NCBI GenBank assembly: GCA_007922225.1
Contig: ML680086.1
Coordinates: 11,508,540 to 11,572,539 of the forward strand
DNA from: Emydura subglobosa
Taxonomy: Eukaryota > Chordata > Testudines > Chelidae
Length of the DNA: 64,000 nucleotides
Direction of reading: 5' to 3'
Shown here piece after piece: positions 10,406-21,223 of the stretch (positions within the stretch are counted from its first letter, which is position 1; the number at the start of each line of letters is the position of its first letter). The translations under genes were made by a program, and so were the position numbers. Below the pieces are notes generated by a model that was not told the origin of the DNA, searched no databases, and was given only the letters and a program-made list of their open reading frames with translations.

Positions 10406-12139
10406 GGTGCAATTGCTCACATGTAACTTTGAAAATCTGGGCCTACAGTTTATAAAAATAAGTGACTGTTCAAATGTCAGCCTTTGAAGTCTCAGAGTCA
10501 CTTCTTTAAGTCACAGCAAAGGATGCCAGGTACAGACAATGAAAAACTATTAATAAAACAGTTGAAAAACATAGGCTAAAGCTTTTAGTCTACTGAATCT
10601 GCAGAGTCAACAATTGCAATCTGAGCTGAAACTCTAGTTCTATTAGCCTCCCGGCTACATTTTGTAGATATTCCCCCCCCACACACAAAGGTACTGAGCC
10701 GTTAACTCCCCTTTTGAATCAAACAAGAGAATGGGCGGACATTTTCAATCAGGATTCTCTGCAACAGACCTCCCCTGTGTGATTAATGAAATACTGAAGA
10801 AGAAGAATGCACATCAGCTCGCTCTGCAGAAAGCATGCACCACCTCGGAGAAAGCTTTTGATAAAAGGAAATTGCTCTGTATTAAGAGCTCTTGGGAGCC
10901 AAGGCAGAGACAAAAAGTTACATTCAGTTCTCTATAAATGAGATCTACTCTATAACTTCACAACTTTAACGAAAATGAAGAGAGTAGTTGGGCAGGAAGA
11001 CTGTTTGTGAGCTTCCATGGTTTGTTCAATGAATGCTTTACAAAAATATGGGCTTGTAAATGAGTACATTGAATTTAAGCCAAATATAGTCGTCAAACTG
11101 CCTCTGATGTTGAGAGGCAACACACATGACTCAGAAGAGGTGCTAAAAGGAATCAATGATGAGAGCAGGAAGTAAGAATGAGAATCAACAGGTGCTTAAT
11201 GCAGAGCATGTTCCGCAGTTGTGCAAAAGACCTCAGCTCTCCCAGGCAAAATATAGATGGCTGCAAGGATTGCATTTTAGATGGTCAGGCACACTAGACA
11301 CTTGTAAGGCAAGTGGAAGAAATCAAGGTGGAAAGCACCCCCAAGTTAAGGAAGAGGGCAATGTGAAGGCTCTATTTGGTGCAGAATTCATTTCTGGCAA
11401 GATAATGCCACAGATTGGATATCACTTTTGCTTCTCTGCTTGCACTGTTTCCCTTTTCCTCAGATTCCCAATCCACTACTGCTCACTAACCTTGAAACTC
11501 CCACAATGCCCTCTCTAGCTCCCTGTAAGACCATCCCTTCACCCAATACTCCCTGTTTCTTCTTGTTACTATTTCCTTATTAAAATAAAATTGTACAATA
11601 ATAGCCCAAAATACTCGTGTCATTGTGAGCTGTATAATTGCTCCGATTTTTGTTTTACACACAAGTTTGAGGCTTTTTCCTCCTGAAAAAAGAAACCTTT
11701 GCAACCTTCCTAATTTCTCCTGGCTAACTGGTATCTGGACTATCTTGTTCCACTACAAACAAAGGATTTTTTTTTTTCTTCACTGGAGAAACCAAGCCTC
11801 ATTTTTCACTGAAATAAACCCACTGATAAAATAAATCAGAAATAATATTCCTCTCACAGAGAGCCTGGGAAAAAGTAGGGAAGGAAAATATGAGAGGTTA
11901 TAAACTGAACTACGGGATCCCATAGTACAGACAGACAATACCGACAAACAAAATCCAGTTTATCAGGGCACCCGAGCAAACCCCAGGTGAAATGTTAGTG
12001 AGTTTCTATGGGGAATTGGTAACAGTAATTAGAAAATATAAATGAAAGTCAAAAAGCGAAGTGTGATAAACAACGAGATCCTTGCATAAAGTTATTCTAT
12101 AAAGGCTATGTAACTAATATTTTAAAAGTGGATGGTGTT
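10406..12139. other. Unassigned non-coding stretch
   Basis: A 120-codon frame (plus strand, 11156-11518) has no recognisable domain and no supporting splice context; I treat it as chance. No repeat identified. Confidence 0.45.
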
Positions 12140-12506
12140 TAGGCTAGATAGCCAGGAACTCCTGAGTTCCAATTCTAGCTCTGGCATACAGTACAGCCTT
12201 GATCATGACATAAAAATAAAATTTTAATTGTCCACTAATTCTGGGTGCCTCAATTCTGTGCCCAGCTTGAAATCTCTCTCTTCCAGAAGAACAAAATACC
12301 CACAGATCTGATTAGAGTTGTCTGTACTTTGCATCTCTGAAAATCAGACTGTTTCAAATTATAAACCCAGAAATTGAAATATCCAAAATCATAAACCACT
12401 ACTGCAAATTTTAGCCTCATTCCCCTTCTTTGTAAAACAGGGATGGTAATGCCAGTCACAACTGTGGTGTGAGGATCAATTAACCAGTGTTTGTAAAATA
12501 TTAATT
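12140..12506 (+). mobile_element. MIR/CORE-SINE interrupted by another repeat
   Basis: 12143-12205 matches the front of MIR ('aactcctgagttccaattct', 'agctctgg'). 12412-12506 matches its back ('cctcattcc.cttctttgtaa', 'acagggatggtaatgcc', 'gaggatcaattaa'). The middle (about 12212-12410) includes 'ctgggtgcctcaattctg' and 'ctgaaaatcagactgtttc', a separate repeat I cannot name. Confidence 0.55.
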
Positions 12507-12784
12507 TGTAAAACACTAGAAGTGGTAAGTGTTAATAAATCAAAACACTGCAATGAAATGTGCATGGTAAATTTGAAGGAAACAGCCCTAGACATGAGAG
12601 AAAGGACTTAAGAATTGTGATACTCTGTTACTGAAATATGAACTGACAGAAGGTGACAGTGATGAAGAAAAGATGGTTCTCTGGAATATGTAGTTTATCA
12701 AGCTGACATCTGTAGAAAGATAACAGACATGGTGCTTCAGTAATAGATAGGGCACATGAAAATAGAGCCAATGCATAATAGGAG
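12507..12784. other. Unassigned stretch
   Basis: Nothing recognised. Confidence 0.4.
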
Positions 12785-13787
12785 GGGGTTATTGTATTAA
12801 TTTAAAGGAATATATGGGGCAAGGGTGTTAACATAACTCAGTCACTTGTCCAATATTAAACAGTGTTAAATAAAGTCCAGGGTTTGGTATCCAGAGATCT
12901 CATCCTGCTTAGTATCTTGGCAAACACGCCATTAAAAATCCTTTAAATCTTTAATAAAAGATACAGAAAAGAGGGAAAATCAGTTAAAGCTTTTGAAATG
13001 TAAAATATTAGGTAAGGATGTCATTTTAACAATATTTCTTGTTCCTTTCCCTTTAGCTCGAGAGACTTTTAGAAGGAACACCTTTTGTTTGATAGTCTTT
13101 TAGATACTATCAAAATGCTGTCCTTCTGGGAAAAAGAAAAGAAGCTGGTTGAAATGGGCTGGAGCTCTTGATGTTGCTGCTGCTGCTGTTAAAGTCCAAT
13201 CCCATTTTAGCCCAGCTGGTGTTTGGGATTCACATGGAGCCAGCAGATGTCATTTGCGCCCCTCTTTCTGGCCCCATCTGGTTAGGACACCTCTTTGGAT
13301 CAGTGTGATGAAGGCTGGGGGTCCCAGGAAACAGTCAGGTGGCAGCCATGATGGTAAAGCATGCTTCAGTAGCTTCTGTCTCTTCTTTCTGTATTTTCCC
13401 CCCAAAGTCTCTTTCTTAAAGGAGCCAAAAAGGGAGTGATGGGTGGAGTAGCCCATCCCCTCATTATTTTGTCCACCAATTAGGCTTAACAGCCAACCAC
13501 TCATTTTGGTTCATTAATTTCCAGGTCTACATCTGTTTTTAACAAGCATGATTTCAATATAGACCTTGAAATATATCAATGTGGTCTGTTTGTTTGGACT
13601 AATTTTATATCTTTTTTGAACCTGCTTATCACTTCATTATTGGAAGCAACTTGACTTACAATAACCAGTAATAACAAATGTGAATGGAAAGTAACATTTT
13701 ATGAACTTTTGTATGCTTTCTACAATTGAGCTTAAAATTAGGGTAAATGTGTAGGCTCCGTTATAACAACAGGGCTGACATTTGCTT
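12785..13787 (+). repeat. Unclassified ~1-kb interspersed repeat, copy 2 (plus)
   Basis: The inverted partner of 2570-3548, with the same order of landmarks: 'ttgtattaattta', 'cagtcacttgtccaat', 'agatacagaaaagaggg', 'gaaatgggctggagct', a CTG run (about 13172-13186), 'gttaaagtcc', 'cctcattattttgtcc', 'aagcatgatttcaatat', 'gggtaaatgtg' and the end 'ttataacaac'. The frames at 13149-13439 (+) and 13250-13504 (-) lie inside it and do not match a protein I know. It may be a solo LTR. Confidence 0.8.
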
Positions 13788-13854
13788 AATCTATTACAAA
13801 TGGAGTATTAAGGACTTCAAAATATTTAATAATCTATAATCAGAGGGAATAGTA

Positions 13855-13985
13855 GTGCCTAAAACAGGGCATTCAGAATCAGGAGTTCTATTCCCCACTT
13901 TAGCCACTGAGTCAAATTCTAAGTAGTAGCATATCTTTTGCTAGTTAACTCAGCTATAAAACTGGGGATAATATTGCAAGAAATC
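13855..13985 (+). mobile_element. MIR/CORE-SINE fragment
   Basis: Reads 'aggagttctattcccc', 'ttagccactgagtc', and then 'actcagctataaaactgggg' with 'ataatattgcaag', the MIR order with the middle eroded. Confidence 0.6.
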
Positions 13986-15089
13986 TGTGGCTTATGACAG
14001 ATATTGCAGTCCCATTCAATATCTTTGAGGACCATATTGTACTATGTTTATGTATCACTGTGGGCCAGGGATTATATGCAACTCCAGAGGGAAAGATTAT
14101 CACAACTCCTTCAGAAACCAAAAATTGGTGTAGGTTTGTGTGTGTTGAGGGAAGGGAAGGGAGGCAGGTGATTAAGGTGAATTACTTAGGTTGTAAACAC
14201 CTCCAGAGAGGTACCACCCCCTGGAAAAGCTTGTGCATATTGGTTCAAACTGGGTTTTCCAGAGACCAACAGACAAGGAAGGGCTTTTGATATTAAAAAA
14301 GGCTAGGTTTAAAATGAATCAGGTCCTTCTTTCTGATCCAGCACAGGGACAGGACCTTCTTGTGGAAGGGTTGGAAAGACTTTGGCCTACTAGAACCCCA
14401 TAAGACTGATGGATAACATTTACCTTAAGAATAAATGTGTTCGCTTAGAAAGAGCTGTGGGGTAACTTGTAATTGCTGGCAATACACTGTTCATAGCCCT
14501 TGGAAAAAAGGCAAAGCACAGCTGCTCGGCTTTTGGCAGACTGGCTTGCTGGAGATATCACAGTGTAAGGTAGGCAGCTAGGCAGCCATAAAACCACCCG
14601 CCAGAAGGCAGTGAAATAAGGGTTTCTACACAGAGATAGGTGACAACAGGAGTCTTGAGACCTGACTGAGTATTCTTAGAGTGGACCACAGAGGGCTGGA
14701 CAAAGGTGCAGTTAACCCTTAAACTGTGACATGGCCACCACAGGCCACATGGACGTGAGGTTATGCTGCACACTGTGGAAATTCAAAAGTGCCATTGGGA
14801 CCAGAGCCTGGATCTTCCTGTTTTAGAAGCACAGGCTCACACTGCTGAAGCCAGAGGAGATGCTTCCTTAGCTATCAGCAGCATCGAGCCTCTGAAGCAT
14901 GGTTAAGCAGTTCTGAGTCCATCCATCAGGAGGACAGATTGTCACAATTTAAATACCTCACAGAGCTGCTGAGGGGCATTTTTCAGCAATGTTTCCAAAG
15001 TACATTGTTTCCCTAGAATGAAAAGTGCTATAGATGTGCCACATATTAAATATGACCTTACAGATACTGTATATGCCTGAAAAGTTCCA
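13986..15089. other. Unassigned non-coding stretch
   Basis: No exon or recognised repeat. The frame at 13994-14290 is featureless. Confidence 0.45.
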
Positions 15090-15164
15090 GAGGGGTAGCC
15101 GTGTTAGTCTGTATACAGCAAAAACAATGAGAGTCCTGTAGCACCTTAAAGACTAACAAATTCC

Positions 15165-15215
15165 TGCGGGCATAAGCTTTCGTGGGCTGCAACCCACTTC
15201 GTCAGATGCATGAAA
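15165..15215 (-). ncRNA. Hammerhead-ribozyme-like motif in PLE tail
   Basis: On the minus strand the sequence reads CTGACGA (15199-15205), a 5-6 bp hairpin GTGGG..CCCAC (15182-15197), then GAAA (15178-15181), then GCTT. CUGANGA, stem II and GAAA in this spacing form the conserved hammerhead core. GCAT before the core can pair with ATGC after GCTT as a short stem I, leaving a minimal stem III. Hammerheads with reduced stem III are reported from PLEs in the literature. Activity of this copy is unproven, and stem I is short. Confidence 0.5.
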
Positions 15216-15365
15216 TGGAAATCACAAATGGGAGGTATATATATACATCCAAGGGTAAGAAACAACAATGGGGAGGACAAGTGCTAACAAAGTCAATTCA
15301 GTTAGAGTAGATGAGGCCTATTCTCAACCGTTGATTAGAAGGTGAGAATGTGTGAACAGTGACAA

Positions 15366-15668
15366 TTACTTCTTGTAATGAGATAACCATTCCAAGTCCC
15401 TATTTAGACCCAGTCTGATTGTGTCAAGTTTGCAGATGAGTTCCAGTTCTGCAGTTTCTCGCTGAAATCTGTTTTCGAAGTTTTTTTGTAGAAGTATGGC
15501 AACTTTCAAGTCAGCTACAGAGCGTCCTGGGAGATTGAAGTGCTCTCCGACTGGTTTATGGATGTTACCATTTTTTATGTCTGATTTGTGTCCATTTATT
15601 CTTTTGCGTAGTGACTGTCTGGTTTGGCCAATGTACATGGCAGAGGGGCATTGCTGGCAGAGGGGCAT
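15366..15668 (-). pseudogene. PLE GIY-YIG endonuclease remnant
   Basis: An open frame of about 100 residues begins with a cysteine pair (CQQC). The GIY-YIG core reads MYIGQTRQSLRKRINGH, with Y, I-G and the R of the second motif present. It is followed by KPVGEHF, ETAELELI and a C-terminal LGLNRDLEWLSHY. In PLEs this domain nicks target DNA to prime reverse transcription. The frame is the downstream half of a protein whose upstream half (15596-16246) is in another frame because of the small duplication. As a TE remnant it is presumably non-functional, although most conserved residues look intact. Confidence 0.85.
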
Positions 15669-16246
15669 TGCTGGCTCATGATGGCATATATTACATTAAT
15701 AGTTGAGCAGGTGAATGAGCTCCTGATGGTGTGGCTGATGAGGCTAGGACCTGTGATGGTGTCACTAGGGTCGATGTGCAGGCAGAGCTGGCAACGGGGT
15801 TTGTTGCAGGGATAGGTTCCTGGGTTAGTGTTCTTGTTGTATGGTGTATGGTTGCTGGTGAATATTTGCTTCAGGTTGGGGGGCTGGCTGTAAGCAAGGA
15901 TAGGCCTGCCTCCGATGGCTTTAGCGAGTGAAGGATCATCTTCTAGGGTCGGTTGTAGATCTTTAATGATGTGTTGGAGAGATTTTAGCTGGGGGCTGTA
16001 GGTGATGGCCAGTGATGTTTTGTTGTTTTCTATGTTGGGTCTGTCCTGTAGTAGGTGACTTCTGGGTACCCGTCTGGCTCTGTCAATTTGTTTCTTCACC
16101 TCCCCAGGTGGGTATTGTAGTTTTAAGAATGTTTTATGCCATTTACAACTTTTTTCCTCTTTCCCCTTCATTTTATCATTAGTCCAACCTGCAGGTGGGT
16201 CAATAGGAGGCATGTAGTTATAGTGCCTAATCACATCTGCTGTCAT
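15596..16246 (-). pseudogene. PLE linker and cysteine-motif remnant
   Basis: A 216-codon minus-strand frame covers the region between RT and endonuclease. It has KKQIDRARRVPRSHLL, LAITYSPQLKSLQHIIKDLQ, RPILAYSQPPNLKQIF and the cysteine cluster CNKPRCQLC followed by HI. This order is typical of PLE proteins. Its last 25 or so residues, after CPSA, are out of frame because of the 17-bp duplication, so the nuclease is not read in this frame. No RT catalytic motif lies upstream, consistent with 5' truncation. Confidence 0.8.
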
Positions 16247-16479
16247 TGGATGATAACTTTGTTATCAAGTTCTCAGAGGCTGAGAATTGGTATATTGATT
16301 TCCTTTCCTTGCCGTAATTTAATCCCCATAAGCCCAAAATTGTACCATTGCAAACTGAGTTTTGTGCAGAATAAACGAGCGAGAGCCACATTTTCAAGTG
16401 TTCAATGGCTGTGGATGTAAGGAGTCTGAAAGTATAAATCTTACACTTGCAAACATAAACTGGTGTCATACGTAGAGTG
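16247..16479. other. Short unassigned stretch
   Basis: Nothing recognised between the PLE and the next repeat. Confidence 0.4.
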
Positions 16480-16489
16480 CCTTGGCACT

Positions 16490-16700
16490 ACAGCTAACCC
16501 CAAGCTTTCAAAATCATGTCAGGCTCCAAAAGTCACGAGATTATCCTAAATATCATGATTTTTTAAAAGTACTACATTGTTGGGGGGTTTATTTGTCCCT
16601 GGCTTTTGAGTCTTTAGGGGTTATATTTACAAGCCTTTCCCTACAACTCTGCAGACTAGAAACTTTTTAAAATGAAAATTGAGATTCTCACCTAATCCAG
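16490..16700 (+). repeat. Unnamed interspersed repeat, copy 2 (plus)
   Basis: The inverted counterpart of 8985-9140: 'gagtctttaggggttat', 'acaagcctttccctac', 'agactagaaactttttaa' and 'gagattctcac' match the other copy when it is reverse complemented. The upstream part ('catgattttttaaaagta') extends further than in copy 1. The class is unknown. Confidence 0.6.
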
Positions 16701-17157
16701 TGACTCCAAACATTGGAGCTTTAAGAAACATTGAAAGTCTGGTTACATGACCACAAGAGGCAGCAACACTGAAATCACTGAAGCATTCTGTTCCTTAGGC
16801 ACAAATACAGACTGCAGGTACCTCTTTATATACTTAGAAAATGTGCTCTTGAAATGGTGAATAGGCATCAGGGTCAGCCATTGAACAAGGCTGTGAAGAG
16901 TGAATGATTTTGTTGTCTCCCTCAAAGTTCCATGGTAGGAAGTCAAAAATCAATATGGATCCAAACTCAATTGGTGGGGAAGTAGATACAATTATGGGCT
17001 GGAAATTAGCTTATAGTCTTTGAGAAACACAACTGAACAGCTTCTGTGCTGCTCATCGTACATGGCACATATGGGGAAAGAGGCTGCACCTAGAAACCTG
17101 GGACTTCACCTTTGAGAGTCTGATATTCTAGTAGAATGTCAGCACCTGTACTATTAT

Positions 17158-17312
17158 GCAGTGTTGTGGTAGCCATGTTGGTCCCAGGATATTAGAGAGA
17201 CAAGGTATCAACTCAGAAGAGCTCTATGCAAGGTCGAAAGCTGGTCTCTCTCACCAACAGACGTTGGTCCAATAAAAGATATTACCTGACCCACCTTGTC
17301 TCTCTAAGTACC
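17158..17312 (+). mobile_element. PLE (family 2) terminal fragment in fold-back form
   Basis: The left piece (17162-17206, 'tagccatgttggtcccagg', 'tattagagagacaagg') is the family-2 tail in minus orientation. The right piece (about 17213-17310) is in plus orientation: a degenerate 'agaagagctctatg', 'gtcgaaagctgg', 'ctcaccaacagacgttggtc' and 'ccaccttgtctctct'. So 'agagagacaaggt' and 'accttgtctctct' form inverted arms. Inverted and tandem tails are a known habit of PLEs. Confidence 0.65.
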
Positions 17313-19055
17313 TGTACATGAAAGATAGCATTCTAAAGCCACACAAATGCTGTAGAGGAACCAGTGGAGGTTAGGTTAATTTTGTGACTTGGTTCTAGTT
17401 TACTGTCCAGATCCACAAATGATTAAGAGAAGTACAGTAAAACACAAAAAACAGTGTACGGGCTTATACCACCCTCATGCTTTTGTACCAAAGACAGGAA
17501 TTGCTCCCTTGATTTAAGGTCAACACCTCATCACCATCCATCTAGTCCAGCACAACTTGCTTTTTAGCTCTGCATTCCTTGAATTGTAGCCCGATGACTC
17601 AGGCAAACTGGACTCTCTTTGAGCTTGTTTTCCCCCGGAGCCATGAGCCTATAAATAAATCAAGATTATTTCTATTGTATGGTCCAATTCTTTTAAGCCT
17701 CTGAGAGGGCTTTTAAAGGAAGTAGCCTGAAATCTGTTTTAAAGTGGACAAACAAAAGTTTAAAAAAAACACCCAAATCTCTCAAGGCTGCAAAAGTATC
17801 TTTGCCCCAGTTATTTCATGTTGTGAGATCCCTGCAACTCAGGCCAGGTCAGGACCTTAACATAGCAGGCAGGCACTGGAGCTCCTGCCTACAGAAGTGC
17901 ATTTTGCACCCGAAGAAATAATCTAAGGGGGATGGAAGAGGGAATTTGGCCACCCAAGTGCAGTAGAAAAGGTGAAGAAAAGAAAATGAGAGTCTGTCTG
18001 TGCAAACAGTTCAGGATGTTAAGAAAGTGCTCTATGAAAGAGGTCTGTGTATATATAGATAAGAGTGTCATCTACTGGCACGTAAGAATATGTAGTATTG
18101 TCTGTTAATAATTTCAATAAAGTTGTTGTTGTGCTCTGCAAACAGCTTCCTGACTGAAGTATGTAAAATAGGCGTCTCCTTCCCTTATCTCCCTTGTTCC
18201 CACTTCATAAGAGAGGAAGCTGGGTTCCGCTCCCAGAATTTTTTCTTTTTTTTTTTTTGATTGACAGAAGGCAACTCTCACTGGACGGACATAGAACCTC
18301 ACATCCATTAAAGCAACTCAACTGACACTCTGTCAGCTAAAAAGGAAGTCTGTGTTTTATTGTTGGTGAAAGTTAACGATGATGTATGACACAGAACAAA
18401 CAGCTTGATTTTTCAGGTGCTGGGATGTTCGCAAGCCCTGGGCAGTTAAAAAAATCTTACTTTGTTCCTGGACTGAGTTTATGCCGTGCTTCCCAGACAG
18501 CATGCGCACAGGGAGAATGAGGTTGCAGCTCCACCAAGCACTTCTCTGACAACTGTAAGCTTCAGAGTGCCACGAGAAAGAACCAAAGCATCACACTTCA
18601 AAACACGCAGAGCCACAGGAAGGGAATGTGCTTAAATGATGATGGTTTGTGAAGAGTAATTAACACTTAGGCATAGAAGCGAATACATGAGAGCTTCTGC
18701 ATGGGAAGGAATGATCCTCAACTAGATTAACTTAATATGTACAGCCCTAGTTCATTACAAAATAAAGAACTAACTAAAACCATGGTCTGTTCAAGCTACC
18801 AGCTCTCATTTGCAGTGGACCAGTTTTTCTGCCTCTCTGTGCTGGAAGGCAGAGTATTTTTGGGAGAGGGTTAGATAATGTGTGTAATGCAGCTTAGAAA
18901 GCAGGCCGTTTCCTCCCTGCTGGGGCTTTAAACCTAGGTTTTAAAATATTTTCCCCCTTCCTAAGTCTGCAGATGCTATTTTAAATGGGGTATGGTGGCG
19001 TAGAGGGGCAGTAATGGAAACTATGCCTGGTGGCAGGGCAAATGAGGGCAAATCT
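17313..19055. other. Unassigned non-coding stretch
   Basis: No exon or repeat recognised; a T-rich run of about 20 bases lies near 18240-18260. Confidence 0.45.
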
Positions 19056-19057
19056 CT

Positions 19058-19314
19058 CTATGAATATGTCTCCACTGAAAAAAAAAGTGTTCTTAATTAT
19101 GGTTAGCCAACTTGGGTTAAAATAGCTGGGAAGACAAAGCCACTTGGTCTTTAACTCAGGTAAGCAGCTTGAATTGAAACCTATGTGGAGCCTGGGGTTG
19201 AACTCAAGATGCTAACCCGGGTTAAAAGCTGAATTGCTGCACCTTCCCTGCTATTTTAACCCAAGATTACTAACCTGAGTTAGGAACGTATCTTTTTTTT
19301 TGCAATGAATACAT
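19058..19314. mobile_element. Non-autonomous DNA transposon (hAT-type MITE)
   Basis: The ends are imperfect inverted repeats: left 'atgtctccactgaaaaaa', and right, reverse complemented, 'aatgtattcattgcaaaa'. The A-rich run just inside the left end is mirrored by a T-rich run just inside the right end. The interior repeats 'gggttaaaa' and its complement. No coding capacity and no clear target-site duplication. Confidence 0.65.
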
Positions 19315-20096
19315 TCCCAATATATGGTGGGGGAACAAGAGTTGCTTGGGAGGTGCAGGGGTTAACCCTCCCCTAACACAAACTCCTGGAATTGGGAAGC
19401 AGCAGCAGCTGATATAGGAAAAGACCATTCCCATGTAAAAACCTGATTTTGAGGGTGTAATGCAGTCAGCACTCTCTTCTGTGACTGAGTCCAGGCCAAG
19501 ATTTAGGAAGTCTCAAAAGCTAGTGAGGAGGCCAGGGAAAAGTTCTTCCCATATCCAGTAACCTCACTTAGGAGTCCCTTTTCGTATTAATTACAAGTGA
19601 TTCCTGTCTTTACTCTAGCAAGAAGGTCATGGCTGACTGGGAAACAGCTGATGGAACTGATATTAGCATTAAAAGCTATTTGTCTCAATCAGAAAACAGA
19701 AATAGCCAAATACTTAACAGTGGCACATGTACCACCAGTAGCTTGAAACTGATCATTTTGTTTTCCGAGTACTGCTCCTTTAAACTTCCAACATCTCTGC
19801 CTGTCTGCAGACAACAGCCATTTTGACCTTTGCATTACTTGCAGCCTGCTACAGAGGAGTAGCACTCGTGCTCTCTTATAGAGACTCCCGTTTTGTTGCT
19901 ATTGCATGTTTCTTGCTTTTAAACAAGCCTTTAAGACAATAAGCATGTGGCTGCTCTGTGTATGGGAAAACATATCATTAATCACCTTTAAAAAGCCTCT
20001 TCCATTATAGTGCCAATAGCCTGCACAAAACCTTAGCCGTGGGTGCATCTTTCCTATTTTCTGAGATTTATAATAGAGCTGTAGAAACTTGCTTTG
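19315..20096. other. Unassigned stretch
   Basis: Nothing recognised. Confidence 0.4.
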
Positions 20097-20101
20097 GGAA
20101 G

Positions 20102-21218
20102 TGTGACACTCTTCACTCTTATATTTATCCTTTTCACAACACTATGATAAATTTTGTACAAAACATGCCTTGTGAGGTATCATTTGAAAACTCATAGTTC
20201 ACTGAACATTAATGTCCTGGTAAAATATGTGTGGCAACTTTGCATGTAAAGTTATAAGATTCCTCTGTATGGTATTACCAAGGAATGTTCCAAGTCTGGG
20301 GGGGACAGACCACAAATCGTTCCTCAGAGACAAAAGGCTAACCAATGCTTCAGCCAGGTGTCAAAAAAATCAAATGGCCCATCAACTGGTTAAGTGGCCA
20401 TTCTTTGATAGGAAATAGGATGTCGGTGAAAATCTACATCTTGACAAAGAAACAGCTGTGGGTTCCCATCCACGCAGACTTTCTGTCTCCTGAACCTCAG
20501 CTGGAGATGATTCTCAAAGAGGAAAAAGAACTATGACAGGAGAGAGGAGATGCCTCAAATTATTCCTCCCTTTCTCTCTACCCACAGCATTCACAATACT
20601 TGAGAACAAAGGAAACAGCTCTGGGCTGGGGGAGGGATCCTGACCGAGAGGAATGCAGCCAGTAAGACTGCTGAAGCATGTGGTGAGAGAGCTTTGCTTC
20701 AAATTCACTTAGCTTGTTAAGTTAGGTATCAGTTGTGTTTTACTTTTATTTTCTTGGAACCAATTCTGACTTTATGCCTCCTTACTTGTAGTTTCTTAAA
20801 ATCTATCTTTTTTTGGGAATAACCTTGTTTTATTGTTTTATCTAAACCCCGGTGTTTGGACTGAAGTGTTTGGGAAACTCCTTTTGGATTTGTGCACATC
20901 ATTTTCTGTTAATAAGATGACAGACTTTATATGAGCTTGTATTGTCCAGGCGAGAGCTAGGCAGTACAAGACATACATTTCTGGGGGATAGTCTGGGACT
21001 GGGAATTTGCTGGTGTTGCTCTGCAGTGTCATTCAAGAGCAGCTGGCTATAGTACACATATATTATAACTAGTAGTAACTTACAGGCTGGACACTGTGTG
21101 TGTGGAGATCGGGAGTGCGAACTCCCAGAGCAAAGCACTGTAAAAAGGTACCCCCAGTTGGAGAACTGAGGGGACACAGCTGTTCATCAGTCCAGACTGT
21201 ACCCTGGGAAATGTTACA
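20102..21218 (+). mobile_element. Solo LTR (ERV-like) with 5-bp TSD
   Basis: A 1117-bp segment starts TGTGAC and ends GTTACA, giving short terminal inversions of the TG..CA type. It is flanked on both sides by GGAAG (20097-20101 and 21219-21223). A TG..CA unit with a 5-bp duplication is the signature of a solo LTR left by recombination of an LTR retrotransposon or endogenous retrovirus. A diverged polyadenylation-type site may lie near 20817 ('gggaataacc'), which favours the plus orientation. No gag, pol or env sequence is present. The small frames inside it are chance. Confidence 0.75.
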
Positions 21219-21223
21219 GGAAG

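Larger units (their letters stand above)
15090..16246 (-). mobile_element. Penelope-like element (family 1), 3' part, antisense
   Basis: A minus-strand PLE retroelement fragment of about 1.15 kb. Reading the minus strand there is the linker after the reverse transcriptase, a cysteine motif, the GIY-YIG endonuclease and then the 3' pseudo-LTR-like tail. The tail includes 'cccacgaaagcttatgc' and 'tagtctttaaggtgc', and ends near 15090 at 'ctaacacggctacccctct'. The RT core is missing (5' truncation). PLEs encode an RT plus a GIY-YIG nuclease, which is what the two frames here show. The copy is broken by a frameshift from a 17-bp duplication (15639-15672). Confidence 0.85.

Noticed and set aside
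15496..15931. Plus-strand frames opposite the PLE
   Set aside because: Antisense shadows of the PLE linker and endonuclease frames.
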